In this document: positions 56,121-64,000 of the stretch, one piece after another | Layout of the letters: each line of letters starts with the position of its first letter | Numbering within the stretch: position 1 is the first letter of the stretch | NCBI RefSeq assembly: GCF_000758165.1 | Contig: NZ_JNUP01000065.1 | Location: 271,359-335,358 of the forward strand | DNA from: Spirochaeta lutea | GTDB taxonomy: Bacteria; Spirochaetota; Spirochaetia; DSM-27196; Salinispiraceae | Length of the DNA: 64,000 bases | Direction: 5' to 3' | Notes under the pieces: model-generated | What the model was told of the DNA's origin: nothing | The model's input: the letters and a program-made list of their open reading frames with translations, nothing else | Databases searched by the model: none | Translations under genes and position numbers: made by a program

Positions 56121-57014
56121 TTATTCCAGATCCCCATAATCTTCGTCCGGGGTGGCACAGGGAAAGTCTATTCGGAAGGTGGTGCCTGATTCCGGAGAGG
56201 AGCTGCAGTCGATGGTTCCCCGGAGTTCCCGGGTGACCAGGCGGTGGACGATGTTCATGCCCAGTCCGCATGCTCCGTCCTTACCTCGGGAGGTGAAGAA
56301 GGGGCGGTAGAGGTGTTTCAGCTGTACCGGATGGATCCCCTGACCGTCGTCCCGGTAGGTTAGGACGACCCGGTGCGGGGCCGGGGGTTCTTCCCCATGA
56401 TCCGGGGAGGTCTGGCCGGAGCTGGGGCCGGAGCTGGAGCTTGAGTTGGAGCCGGAGGAGCCGCTGCTTGGTCCTGTGAGGACGGCGTCTACCAGCACCC
56501 TGCCGGTGCGGCCCGGGGGGTAGGCGTGTTTCACGCTGTTGGACAGCAGATTGTACAGAATTTCCTGGACAATTCCCGGGCGGGTGAGGCAGGTAAGATC
56601 CTCGGGGATGGTGTTTTCCAGCACCACCCCCTTCCGGGAGAATTCGTCAGCCAGGGATTGGAAGGCGGTGTCCAGGGCACCCCGGAGGGAGACGGGCATT
56701 TTGGGGCTATTCAGGTGCTCACTCGTTATACTCCGGAAGGTCTGAATGGTTTCCACCGCCCTTTCGAGGTTTTGTCCTATGGTTTTAGCGGTTTCCAGGG
56801 TGGTTTTGAGGTAGTCCTCCAGTTGGTGTTTTCCCAGGGTTCCCGAGGCCAGGGCCTGTTGGAGCTGCTTTGTTTCATCCTCAATGAAGCTTAAAGCGGT
56901 AATCCCGATGCCGATGGGGGTATTAACCTCATGACTCAGGGATCCTGTTAGGCTGTTAAGGTAGGCGATGCGGGCGTGAAGCAGATCATCCGGCGGACGG
57001 GAGGAGGTATCCAT
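56121..57014 (-). CDS. Soluble sensor histidine kinase
   Basis: 297 residues with no membrane segment or sensor domain. H-box SLSHEVNTPIGIG, N-box LYNLLSNSVKHAYP, and DDGQGI / GLGMNIVHRLV ATP-lid motifs. A run rich in Ser (GSSGSNSSSSSGPSSG) is inserted in the ATPase domain. TATACT (57021-57026) ends six bases before the ATG. Likely part of a chemosensory or two-component network without a local regulator partner. Confidence 0.88.
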   Translation of the reverse strand: MDTSSRPPDDLLHARIAYLNSLTGSLSHEVNTPIGIGITALSFIEDETKQLQQALASGTLGKHQLEDYLKTTLETAKTIGQNLERAVETIQTFRSITSEHLNSPKMPVSLRGALDTAFQSLADEFSRKGVVLENTIPEDLTCLTRPGIVQEILYNLLSNSVKHAYPPGRTGRVLVDAVLTGPSSGSSGSNSSSSSGPSSGQTSPDHGEEPPAPHRVVLTYRDDGQGIHPVQLKHLYRPFFTSRGKDGACGLGMNIVHRLVTRELRGTIDCSSSPESGTTFRIDFPCATPDEDYGDLE

Positions 57015-57060
57015 ACAGGAAGTATACCATCCATGTCCCGGGAATGCAGTGAGGATTTTG

Positions 57061-57165
57061 TAGTGCGCAAAAGGTTGTAACTTTTCACCCTTGCAACACC
57101 ATCCCTGGGTAGGTTCCCGGGCTGTGCCGCTATATCTGGCGTAGTTTACAACCTTCTGCGCACTA
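57061..57165. mobile_element. MITE-like element, copy 4
   Basis: 105 bp from TAGTGCGCAAAAGGTTGTAA to TTTACAACCTTCTGCGCACTA. It has the best-preserved terminal inverted repeats and shares the internal TATCTGGCGTAGTTT with copy 1. Flanked by TA. Confidence 0.8.
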
Positions 57166-57176
57166 CGTGGGGAATT

Positions 57177-58094
57177 TTAGATGCCCTGTACCTCGACTTT
57201 GCTGAGCTGGTAATTTGATCCGCAGAAATGGCAGTTTAATTCCAGGGGGAAGGGGCCGTTTTGACGCAGATCCTCCTTATCTTCCTTGGGCAGGTTTCTC
57301 AGGTGTCCCACGAACCGGTCCTTGCTGCAGTGGCATTGGAAATCCACACTTCGGGGATCCAGGTGCTGAATACCGAAATCCTGAAACCAGAAATCCACAT
57401 ACTCCATGGCACCCTGGCCGTGGGCGATTTCCGAACCCAGGGATGGAAGCAGCATCATCTGACTTTCGATGCGCCGTACCACATCCTCATCAGCTCCCGG
57501 CATGGTTTGGAGGAGAAGTCCACCGGCACCGATGACCTTCCCTTGGTCGTCGAACCGGATACTCAAATGAAATCCCGAGGGGGTCTGCTCACTGACGGTG
57601 AAGTACTGAGCCAGGTCCTGGGCAATATTCCCGTGTTCCAGTTCTATGGTGCTGGTGAAGGGCTGTTTTCCCCCCTCAAGTATCCGGGTAACCGCCAGTG
57701 TCCCGGCTCCGAAGAATTCTGAGTAGTCGTTGCTCTCCACCGGCCGGGTAACAGGAATGGATTCGTTTTTCAGGTACCCCCGGACCTCTCCGAAGGCGTT
57801 GGCCTCCACCACCAGACCCTGAACCGGGCCGTCGCAGTCTATCCGCAGACTGATGGTATCCTGGCCCTTGTGCTGGCTGGTAACTAGGAGGGCCCCCATG
57901 TATGCGTGCCCGAGGATCAGGGTTTCCAGGATGCCGAGGTTATGGTTCGCCCGCATCTGGCGGATGAGCAGGGTTGCATCCACCGCGGCGCCCCGGACGG
58001 TATTATTTCCCAGAAGGAACCGGTGCATCCGTGAAGCGCTGTAGGCGCGGATGTGGTCTTCTGTGCTGAGGTCTTCTATTGGTTTTTTAATCAT
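57177..58094 (-). CDS. hslO: Redox-regulated chaperone Hsp33
   Basis: 305 residues. The C-terminal zinc switch has the CxC ... CxxC pattern (FQCHCSKDR, NCHFCGSN). The N-domain has RAYSASRMHRFLLGN and ILETLILGHAYMGALL. Activated by oxidative unfolding, holds unfolded proteins. Start at MIKKPIEDLS fixed by the promoter seven bases upstream. Divergent from the HAD phosphatase gene. Confidence 0.95.
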   Translation of the reverse strand: MIKKPIEDLSTEDHIRAYSASRMHRFLLGNNTVRGAAVDATLLIRQMRANHNLGILETLILGHAYMGALLVTSQHKGQDTISLRIDCDGPVQGLVVEANAFGEVRGYLKNESIPVTRPVESNDYSEFFGAGTLAVTRILEGGKQPFTSTIELEHGNIAQDLAQYFTVSEQTPSGFHLSIRFDDQGKVIGAGGLLLQTMPGADEDVVRRIESQMMLLPSLGSEIAHGQGAMEYVDFWFQDFGIQHLDPRSVDFQCHCSKDRFVGHLRNLPKEDKEDLRQNGPFPLELNCHFCGSNYQLSKVEVQGI

Positions 58095-58101
58095 GCCTAG
58101 G

Positions 58102-58130
58102 AGTTTGCCCGGTGGCCAGGGCTTTGTCAA
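58102..58130 (-). promoter_or_regulatory. hslO promoter, leaderless layout
   Basis: Perfect -35 TTGACA (58125-58130), 17 bases, CAAACT (58102-58107), seven bases to the ATG. Confidence 0.75.
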
Positions 58131-58151
58131 TTCTGGTACACTGGGGGTACT

Positions 58152-58922
58152 ATGGCAAAGAGTATAATTTCCGATATGGACGGGGTGATTTACCGGGGGG
58201 GTACCCTCATTGACGGTGCGAATGAGTTCGTCCAGCGTTTATTAACCAGCGGTATTCCCTTTTTGTTTCTGACCAATCTCAGCGAACAAACCCCCCTGGA
58301 CTTGGTTCGAAAACTGGAGCGCCGGGGCATCCACGGCCTGGAGGAACACCATTTTATTACTGCAGGCATGGCCACCGCTATGTTCCTCAAGCAGCAGCGC
58401 CCGGGAGCCACCGTCTTTGCCATCGGGGGGGGCGGGCTTATGAACGAGCTGTACAACGCGGGATTTTCTATTTCCGAGCATAACCCCGAGTACGTGGTGG
58501 TGGGAAAGACAGAGTCCTTCAATTTCGAACAAATGAAGAAGGCCGTGCAGTTCATCTCCCGGGGCGCCAAGTTCATCGGCACCAACCCGGATGTTATTGA
58601 TCCTACCGATGACGGCATTGAGCCTGCCTGCGGGGCCCTGTTGGCCGGCATTGAATCCGCCACGGGCCGCCGGCCCTACATTGTCGGTAAACCGAACTCC
58701 CTGATGATGACCCTGGCTACCAAAAAACTCGGGGTTCATCCCGATGATACGGTCATGATCGGTGACCGCATGGATACGGATATTGTCGGCGGTATGGAGG
58801 CGGGTATGCGTACCTGTCTGGTTCTCAGCGGGGTTACCCGGCGGGAAGATATTTCGGCCTATCCCTACCGCCCGGATTACATTATGGACTCCGTGGCGGA
58901 TATCGACCCCCTGGAGCTTTGA
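58152..58922 (+). CDS. HAD-IIA phosphatase (NagD/AraL-like)
   Basis: 256 residues. Motif I ISDMDGVIYRG, motif II FLTNLS, later motif III/IV KPN and GDRMDTDIVGG. The group dephosphorylates small sugar phosphates and nucleotides. TACACT lies nine bases before the ATG and GGGGG could be a Shine-Dalgarno. The next gene starts three bases downstream. Confidence 0.9.
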   Translation: MAKSIISDMDGVIYRGGTLIDGANEFVQRLLTSGIPFLFLTNLSEQTPLDLVRKLERRGIHGLEEHHFITAGMATAMFLKQQRPGATVFAIGGGGLMNELYNAGFSISEHNPEYVVVGKTESFNFEQMKKAVQFISRGAKFIGTNPDVIDPTDDGIEPACGALLAGIESATGRRPYIVGKPNSLMMTLATKKLGVHPDDTVMIGDRMDTDIVGGMEAGMRTCLVLSGVTRREDISAYPYRPDYIMDSVADIDPLEL

Positions 58923-58925
58923 ACA

Positions 58926-59399
58926 ATGGGACGCCCGAGGGTTTTGGTTATGGTGATTCTCATGTCCCTGGCAAGTTTGGGGGCGTGGGGGCAGACCGTT
59001 GCCGGGGAGGTTGTCCTAGTGGTGGAGGTGGATCCCCGGGTGCTGCAAGGCGGCCCGGTGCTCTTGAATCTGGCCCTCCAGGACCGCAGAGAATTTGATG
59101 ATGCCCGGATTACACCCCGCTACAGTAGATCCGTTGAAATCACCCCGGAATCCCTGGGAGAGGCACCCCTGGAGCTGGTGTTTACCGGTGTTGAAGCCGG
59201 GGAGTTTGTGGTCAGCGGGTATATAGATACCAACCGGGACGGCAGGTTAACCATGGGGCTGTTCGGACCCACCGAGCCCTGGGGTATGGCAGGGTTACGC
59301 CGGCCGCTGTTGGCTCGGCCCCGGTTCGACTCATTGAAACTCTCACTGCCGCGGGATGTTTCCTCGGATAACAATAAAATTTTACTAAAAATCAAGTAA
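58926..59399 (+). CDS. Secreted DUF2141-like protein
   Basis: 157 residues. A short N-terminal signal peptide (VLVMVILMSLASLGAWGQ) and a beta-sandwich with YIDTNRDGRLTMGLFGPTEPWGM, the DUF2141 calcium-loop-like signature. Function unknown. Starts three bases after the HAD gene stop, so the two are translated together. Confidence 0.8.
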   Translation: MGRPRVLVMVILMSLASLGAWGQTVAGEVVLVVEVDPRVLQGGPVLLNLALQDRREFDDARITPRYSRSVEITPESLGEAPLELVFTGVEAGEFVVSGYIDTNRDGRLTMGLFGPTEPWGMAGLRRPLLARPRFDSLKLSLPRDVSSDNNKILLKIK

Positions 59400-59400
59400 A

Positions 59401-59421
59401 ATTTATTGCAAAACAATAAAT
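59401..59421. promoter_or_regulatory. Inverted repeat upstream of the DUF2975/HTH operon
   Basis: ATTTATTG (59401-59408), five bases, CAATAAAT (59414-59421), beside TTGCAA and TACAAT/TACTGT promoter-like boxes. A likely operator for the downstream HTH regulator. Confidence 0.55.
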
Positions 59422-59503
59422 ACAATGATACTGTTCTCCTCAGGGGGCTGCTGCGGGCCGATGGACTGCAGAGGCTCCTGACAATTTACTGAGGAGGATG
59501 AAC

Positions 59504-60073
59504 ATGAAAGAAATGAAAAACAGCTCCCTGCTGACATGGCTGAACGGCGCCCTGGGGGTAATGGTGTGGGTATTGGTCTTCGGCCTGGTCGTGCTCAGCG
59601 TCATGCTGGTATTGGGACTGCTGGGTGTCGGTGCCGGAACAGCCCACATGGAATGGTCCGCCATGGGTCTTCGTCTTGAGGTGCCAGGGGCGGAGTTCGA
59701 CGGTCTGTTTTTTACGGTGTCTTCGGGAATGGGCATCGGGATGGCGGTATTCGGATTGTTGATCCTACTTCGGTGCCGGAGTATTATCCGGAGGGTCATC
59801 CAAGGAACCCCCTTTCACCCGGACCAGGGCAGGGATATGCGCTGGATCGCTTGGCTGATTCTGGCATCCGAGGCCTTCCAAACAGCAGCCCAGGTTTTTG
59901 TGGCCTCCCGGATCGGATCGGTGCTGCAGGCGGCAGCCGGCCCAGCCATAACAGCGGATGCAACGGTGAGTCTGCGTCCCGAGGTTATCTTTCTGGGGCT
60001 GATAATACTGGTTCTTGCCCAGATCTTTTCCTACGGTTCCGCCATGGAAGAAGAACAGCGCTACACGGTGTAG
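59504..60073 (+). CDS. DUF2975 membrane protein
   Basis: About 189 residues with four membrane helices. The layout and the adjacency to a YozG-type HTH gene match DUF2975 operons. Function unknown. Start chosen at the second ATG of MNMKEMK because GAGGAGG is six bases upstream of it and abuts the first. Confidence 0.8.
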   Translation: MKEMKNSSLLTWLNGALGVMVWVLVFGLVVLSVMLVLGLLGVGAGTAHMEWSAMGLRLEVPGAEFDGLFFTVSSGMGIGMAVFGLLILLRCRSIIRRVIQGTPFHPDQGRDMRWIAWLILASEAFQTAAQVFVASRIGSVLQAAAGPAITADATVSLRPEVIFLGLIILVLAQIFSYGSAMEEEQRYTV

Positions 60074-60083
60074 AGGGGGCGGC

Positions 60084-60302
60084 ATGATCGAGATGCGACT
60101 TGACGTCATGATGGCTGAGCGCAGGGTCAAACTGATTGACCTTGCCCAGCAGATTGGGCTGACCAATGCGAACCTGTCGATACTGAAAACCGGGAAGGCC
60201 CGGGCCATCCGGCTTGAGACCCTGGATGCCCTCTGTAAGGCTCTGGACTGCCAGCCCGGGGATCTGCTCCGGTACGTGGAGGATGCCGGGGAAGATGAGT
60301 AG
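60084..60302 (+). CDS. YozG-type Xre-family HTH regulator
   Basis: 72 residues, only a helix-turn-helix: DLAQQIGLTNANLSILKTGKARAIRLETLDALCKALDCQPGDLL. Starts ten bases after DUF2975 behind GAGGGGGC. It probably binds the inverted repeat upstream of the operon. Confidence 0.88.
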   Translation: MIEMRLDVMMAERRVKLIDLAQQIGLTNANLSILKTGKARAIRLETLDALCKALDCQPGDLLRYVEDAGEDE

Positions 60303-60352
60303 TCGGGGTCAGATCCGATATAATCGGTACCATCTGACCGGGGCCCTGATGT

Positions 60353-60440
60353 GACGCACCCTTCCGGGCTGGGGTTACTTGGCTTAAAATGCGGCTGTTC
60401 GTGCTAACAAGCAGATGCACCCATCCGGGCTGGGGTTACT
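60353..60440. repeat. Two 27-bp direct repeats, 61 bp apart
   Basis: 60353-60379 and 60414-60440 agree at 25 of 27 bases (GAYGCACCCWTCCGGGCTGG, then GGTTACT). The second covers the end of the mcp coding region (stop at 60436). Confidence 0.85.
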
Positions 60441-62055
60441 CCCGGATTTCCTGGAGGATGCGCTCCATGGTCCGGCGGTTTTGCTGACCGATTTCTTCCA
60501 CGGTGGAGGCTTGGTTGAATACCCCGCCGGTGTGCTCCTCAATTTGTTGAAAGTGGGTTTTTACGGCACCAACATGATCGGCCATGGCGGCAAAGCCGGC
60601 CCGGTTCTGCCCCAAGGCTTCCTCCATAGTCTCCAGGGCGCTGGTTACCTGGGATGAGAGGGCCTGGAGGGTGTCAACCTGCTCGGTGATGCCCTGGGAG
60701 AAGGTGTTGGTTTCCCGGGCGTCGTTGAGGACTTGTTCGAAGGCGGTTTTTACCCCGCTAATGTTCTGGATGATCTGATCAAAGAGGGTTTTGAGAACGG
60801 CGGCTGCTTCACCTGTTTCTTGGATTTGCAGGGAGGTTTCTTTGAGATTCTCCCGGATACGGCCGGAGTTCTGATTCGTTTCACCGGCCAGGGTGCGTAT
60901 TTCCGACGCAACCACGGCAAAGCCTCTGCCGGAATCTCCGGCGTGGGCGGCCTCAATGGCAGCGTTCATGGCTAGGAGGTTGGTTCGTTCGGCTATGTCC
61001 TCGATCACCTGGATTACCTGGAGCATCTGGGCGCTTCCCTGGGATATCCGGGTAAAACGGTTCATGGTGGTATCCAGCTGGTGCTGGCCCTCCTGGGCGC
61101 TGGTGATCAGCTGGGATAAGATGGTGTTCTGCTGTTCAGCGGCCTTCTGGACCTGGGTGATTCGGGCGGAGATCTCCTGAACACCCCGGGAGACCTGGGT
61201 TATTCCCGAATTCTGGGATGCTATTTCCTGCTTCATCTGAGATTCTGCCTGGACGAGGTGGTTCTCCGTTTCACCCAGTTGAAGCGAGACGGCCCCCAAA
61301 GAGGAGACCTGGGAGTTCATTTCTTCCAGGGATTGGTTGAATCCGTCTACAGTTTGAAGGGTGCGGTGGGCGGATTCGAGCAGCCGATCACCGATGTCTG
61401 CGCCGTCCCCGATGTCCTTTAATATTTGGTTCAGTTTATCATTCTTTTTTGCGGTTTCCTGCTGGTTATGTTCCAGCTCATCAATGCTGGTGTGCTGGGT
61501 TTTAAAGAGCTGGTAGGCGAAGTATCCGGTTAGACCCATAAGGAGGGCGATGACCCCGGCATCGAAGAGCAGCTGGCTCCTGATTTGGGGTTGATCCTGG
61601 AAGAGGGGGGCATACCGGACTAGGGCCACGGTCATGACCATGGTGATGGAGTAGATGACCGTCGCCCAAATCTGCCATGTTGCGAAGGCAAGCATGGGAA
61701 CGGTGAGGAAGGTCGAGAGGAGGTACATCCCCAGGGAGTAGATACTCTTGGGGTTTCCATCGAAGGGTCGTAGGAAATACAGGGTTGTTGCGGCGGCTAT
61801 GAAAATCACCATAACTACAATACTGGCAACCCGGAAGCTGCCCCGGAGAATTTGTAGATTCACCACCACCAATAACAGGGTTACCCCGAATTCCCCCAGG
61901 GCGACGCCGATCTCGCCTTCGATGGCTCTAAGCAGCCCCAGAAGCAGAAAGCCCACGGCTAGGATGATATTGATCCAGAAGAGGCTCTGGGCCTTCCGTT
62001 GGATGAGGGTTGTTTCGCCGTTGTATTTGGCGGCGAGGGTGCTTTGGATAGACAT
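60436..62055 (-). CDS. Methyl-accepting chemotaxis protein with a six-helix sensor
   Basis: 539 residues. Six hydrophobic segments fill about residues 25-200, then a cytoplasmic domain with the hairpin tip [20 protein letters not shown]. No HAMP is clear. The layout mirrors the receptor at 11717, so the two may descend from a duplication. Start fixed by TTGTAT-17-TAAACT and six bases to the ATG. Confidence 0.93.
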   Translation of the reverse strand: MSIQSTLAAKYNGETTLIQRKAQSLFWINIILAVGFLLLGLLRAIEGEIGVALGEFGVTLLLVVVNLQILRGSFRVASIVVMVIFIAAATTLYFLRPFDGNPKSIYSLGMYLLSTFLTVPMLAFATWQIWATVIYSITMVMTVALVRYAPLFQDQPQIRSQLLFDAGVIALLMGLTGYFAYQLFKTQHTSIDELEHNQQETAKKNDKLNQILKDIGDGADIGDRLLESAHRTLQTVDGFNQSLEEMNSQVSSLGAVSLQLGETENHLVQAESQMKQEIASQNSGITQVSRGVQEISARITQVQKAAEQQNTILSQLITSAQEGQHQLDTTMNRFTRISQGSAQMLQVIQVIEDIAERTNLLAMNAAIEAAHAGDSGRGFAVVASEIRTLAGETNQNSGRIRENLKETSLQIQETGEAAAVLKTLFDQIIQNISGVKTAFEQVLNDARETNTFSQGITEQVDTLQALSSQVTSALETMEEALGQNRAGFAAMADHVGAVKTHFQQIEEHTGGVFNQASTVEEIGQQNRRTMERILQEIRE

Positions 62056-62061
62056 ACCAAA

Positions 62062-62090
62062 AGTTTAGGATAAATTTCCCCCGGATACAA
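62062..62090 (-). promoter_or_regulatory. mcp promoter, leaderless layout
   Basis: Minus strand TTGTAT (62085-62090), 17 bases, TAAACT (62062-62067), six bases (TTTGGT-like), ATG at 62055. Confidence 0.75.
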
Positions 62091-62182
62091 AGCCGGAATA
62101 GAAAAAATGATTTACCCCTGGGGCGGGAAGAAGAATCTTGCGGATTCTCCGAGCCAGCTGGTATAGTGGAGGAACAACTTAC

Positions 62183-63844
62183 ATGGGGGTATGTATGAAA
62201 CGTTCTTTTGTATTGGTGTTCCTGCTGCTTTTGGGAGCGACCCTGGGGCTGAGTGCCCAGGTCACCCCGGAGGACAGCATGTACTTTTTAATGACCGACC
62301 GGTTTTTGGATGGCGACTCGTCCAATAACTACACGGTGCGGCCCAGGGATCTGACGGCGTATCACGGGGGTGATTTTGCCGGAATAATCCAGAAATTGGA
62401 TTACATAAAAACCTTGGGGTTCTCGGCTATCTGGATTAGTCCCGTGGTGGATAACCAGAGCGGCGGATACCATGGCTACTGGGCTGTGGATTTCTACGGG
62501 GTGGAGGAGCACTTCGGGGATATGGAGATCCTCAAGCGGCTGGTGGATGAGGCCCATAAGCGGGATATCAAGGTGATTATCGATCTGGTGGTGAACCATA
62601 CCGGGGTTATGCATCCCTGGCTTCCTGATCCTGAGTATGCTGATTGGTTCCATGAGCGCCGGACTATTCAAAACTACGAGGATCAGTTCGAGGCGGAGAA
62701 TTATTGGTTATCCAGTCTGCCGGACCTTGCCCAGGAACATCCTGAAACGCGGCAGTACCTCATCGATATGGCTATTTGGTGGATCGATCAGCTGGGCCAT
62801 GACGGATACCGCTTGGATACCGTCCGACATGTTCCCCACGATTTCTGGACAGATTTCGCCCGGGCCATAGACCAGCGGTATCCGGATTTCTACCTCATGG
62901 GTGAGGTATTCCACGGTGATTTTACCAAGGTAGGCAGTTACCAACAGGCGGGACTGGACGGACTGGTGGACTTCCCCATCTACTTCAGCATCCGGGATTT
63001 TCTCCGGGAGGGGAAGAGCGGAACCCAGTTTGCATCCCGGATTAACCAGGCCCGGAGCTACCAGGACCGGGATCAGATGGCCACCTTCATCGATAATCAC
63101 GATGTCCAGCGCTATATCAATCAGGTCCGGGAGCGGGTGGATGAAAAGCTCAGCCAGGGTTTGCTGTTCATGTTTACCTACACGGGAATTCCCCTGCTTT
63201 ATTACGGTACCGAAGAGCCCATAGACGGGGGATCCGAGCATTCCGGACGCCGGGACTTTAATTGGGAGGCGGAGCTGCGCTTCGGCGGCCTCATTTCCAC
63301 CTTCAACACCCTGCGCAGGGAGAATCCCGCCCTTACCTCCGGGGATTTCCGTATTCTTTACAGCGATGAGCATACCCTGGCCTTTACCCGGAGCACCGAT
63401 GATCAGGCCTTTGTGACGGTGTTGTACAACGGCGAGGAACCGGTGAAACGTTCTATTCCCCTGCCCGAGGATTTTTCCGGGTACAAGAGCGGGGTTCAGC
63501 TGCTGGGACCTGAGTGGTTGGGCGATTCCGGGGGCAGCGACCGGCCCGGCCGGCAGCGGGAGGCCCGGGATCGGGAGGTTGTTGCAATAGCCCGTCAGGA
63601 ATCGGTGGAGGTGGCCGATGAATATTCCGCCCGGGGTGCCAAGAATACCCGGGAATTGGAAGAGGCCGGCCGGGTGTTCCGGGTTTCGGGTGATACTCTG
63701 ACGGTCGAACTCGAGCCGTATACCGGTTCGCTCATTAAGATGTCCCAGGAGCCGGCTCCGGCAGGTAAGGGACTGCTGATTACCGTACTAAGCGTGGTCG
63801 CCGCTGCGGTGGCTGGTCTGCTGATCGGATTATTGGCAAAGTAG
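62183..63844 (+). CDS. GH13 alpha-amylase-type glycosidase, exported and C-terminally anchored
   Basis: About 553 residues. Signal peptide (MKRSFVLVFLLLLGATLGLSA) after a short leader; GH13 barrel with DLVVNHTG, nucleophile Asp in GYRLDTVRH, acid Glu in LMGEVFHG and IDNHDVQR. A charged insert (DSGGSDRPGRQREARDREV) splits the C-terminal beta domain, and the last 25 residues (LLITVLSVVAAAVAGLLIGLLAK) form a membrane anchor. Cleaves alpha-glucans outside the cytoplasm. GGAGG lies ten bases before ATG 62183; ATG 62195 is a close alternative. Confidence 0.88.
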   Translation: MGVCMKRSFVLVFLLLLGATLGLSAQVTPEDSMYFLMTDRFLDGDSSNNYTVRPRDLTAYHGGDFAGIIQKLDYIKTLGFSAIWISPVVDNQSGGYHGYWAVDFYGVEEHFGDMEILKRLVDEAHKRDIKVIIDLVVNHTGVMHPWLPDPEYADWFHERRTIQNYEDQFEAENYWLSSLPDLAQEHPETRQYLIDMAIWWIDQLGHDGYRLDTVRHVPHDFWTDFARAIDQRYPDFYLMGEVFHGDFTKVGSYQQAGLDGLVDFPIYFSIRDFLREGKSGTQFASRINQARSYQDRDQMATFIDNHDVQRYINQVRERVDEKLSQGLLFMFTYTGIPLLYYGTEEPIDGGSEHSGRRDFNWEAELRFGGLISTFNTLRRENPALTSGDFRILYSDEHTLAFTRSTDDQAFVTVLYNGEEPVKRSIPLPEDFSGYKSGVQLLGPEWLGDSGGSDRPGRQREARDREVVAIARQESVEVADEYSARGAKNTRELEEAGRVFRVSGDTLTVELEPYTGSLIKMSQEPAPAGKGLLITVLSVVAAAVAGLLIGLLAK

Positions 63845-63948
63845 GTGCGCAGGCCGTAACCTCCGGCTCCATGGGGGCCACCCCTGGGGGTGAACTGGAG
63901 AGGGACGCCATACCCAGGCTGGGTTACCGGTGATTACCCACTGCGGAT
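63843..63948. mobile_element. Degenerate MITE-like element, copy 5
   Basis: The left half (GGTGCGCAGGCCGTAAC, CCATGGGGGCCAC, CCCCTGGGG) matches copy 3 with changes; the right end is hardly recognisable. It follows the amylase stop codon directly. Confidence 0.45.
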
Positions 63949-63963
63949 AATAACACATTAATA

Positions 63964-63997
63964 ACGGGCCTTTCGTGGATGCGCGCGGGAGGCCCGT
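63964..63997. terminator. Possible terminator hairpin
   Basis: ACGGGCCT (63964-63971) and AGGCCCGT (63990-63997) with an 18-base loop. No clear T run follows on the plus strand, and only TTATTAATG on the minus strand. Confidence 0.3.
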
Positions 63998-64000
63998 CAT

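Overview
The window is protein-dense (about 57% G+C by eye) and carries about 46 genes on both strands, with no rRNA, tRNA or CRISPR array that I can support. The gene content suggests a free-living, fermentative member of the Spirochaetota close to Spirochaeta. Pointers are a pyruvate:ferredoxin oxidoreductase, sugar-polymer hydrolases (GH3, GH13), many chemotaxis and sensory proteins, the EF-P/EpmA pair, a lycopene cyclase and several spirochaete-like hypothetical proteins. This placement is inferred; no marker gene here settles it.

Layout. 1-7.4 kb: partial GH3 beta-glucosidase, nifJ, and a lipoprotein gene broken by a frameshift. 7.5-16.1 kb: sirtuin and cysteine hydrolase pair, fused pyrF-pyrE, an mscS-mcp pair, an Rrf2 regulator, efp and epmA. 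16.1-24.4 kb: C-S lyase, a second mscS with a DUF432 partner, an ABC importer of the SsuABC/TauABC type, a ZIP metal transporter and a DMT exporter. 24.5-33.7 kb: a FapA-like protein overlapping a CHASE histidine kinase, an MFS transporter, an amidase, and a metallo-beta-lactamase/cyclic-nucleotide-binding protein. 33.7-45.4 kb: lycopene cyclase, purK-purE, thioredoxin, ychF, a PAS response regulator, a RelA/SpoT-TPR protein, a threonine-aldolase-like enzyme, a glutaredoxin/ferredoxin-thioredoxin-reductase operon, and fba. 45.6-64 kb: a CheB-CheR-kinase fusion, an acyltransferase/DUF6320 pair, an XRE-B12 regulator resembling the CarH photoreceptor, a glycosyltransferase-like protein, ttcA, hsp20, hslO, a DUF2975/HTH pair, a second mcp and an alpha-amylase.

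Three genome-wide features stand out. First, at least 17 genes have a -10-like hexamer ending exactly 6 or 7 bases before the start codon, several with a -35 at 17 or 18 bases, and no usable Shine-Dalgarno site; this is the layout of leaderless mRNAs. Second, a family of about 105-bp elements with about 20-bp terminal inverted repeats (TAGTGCGCAAAAGG...) bounded by TA occurs four times, with two decayed copies, and looks like a MITE. Third, a short dispersed repeat (GGTGATTnnnATGCC) occurs between genes and also inside genes, where it reads in one frame as GD(S/F)xA within linker insertions.

Functional links: NifJ supplies reduced ferredoxin, which the ferredoxin-thioredoxin-reductase-like protein could pass to thioredoxin- or glutaredoxin-type partners. 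EpmA probably modifies EF-P. The XRE-B12 protein and the lycopene cyclase raise the possibility of light-controlled carotenoid or envelope genes, but they are 18 kb apart and unproven as partners. Hsp20 has a near-ideal sigma-54 promoter.
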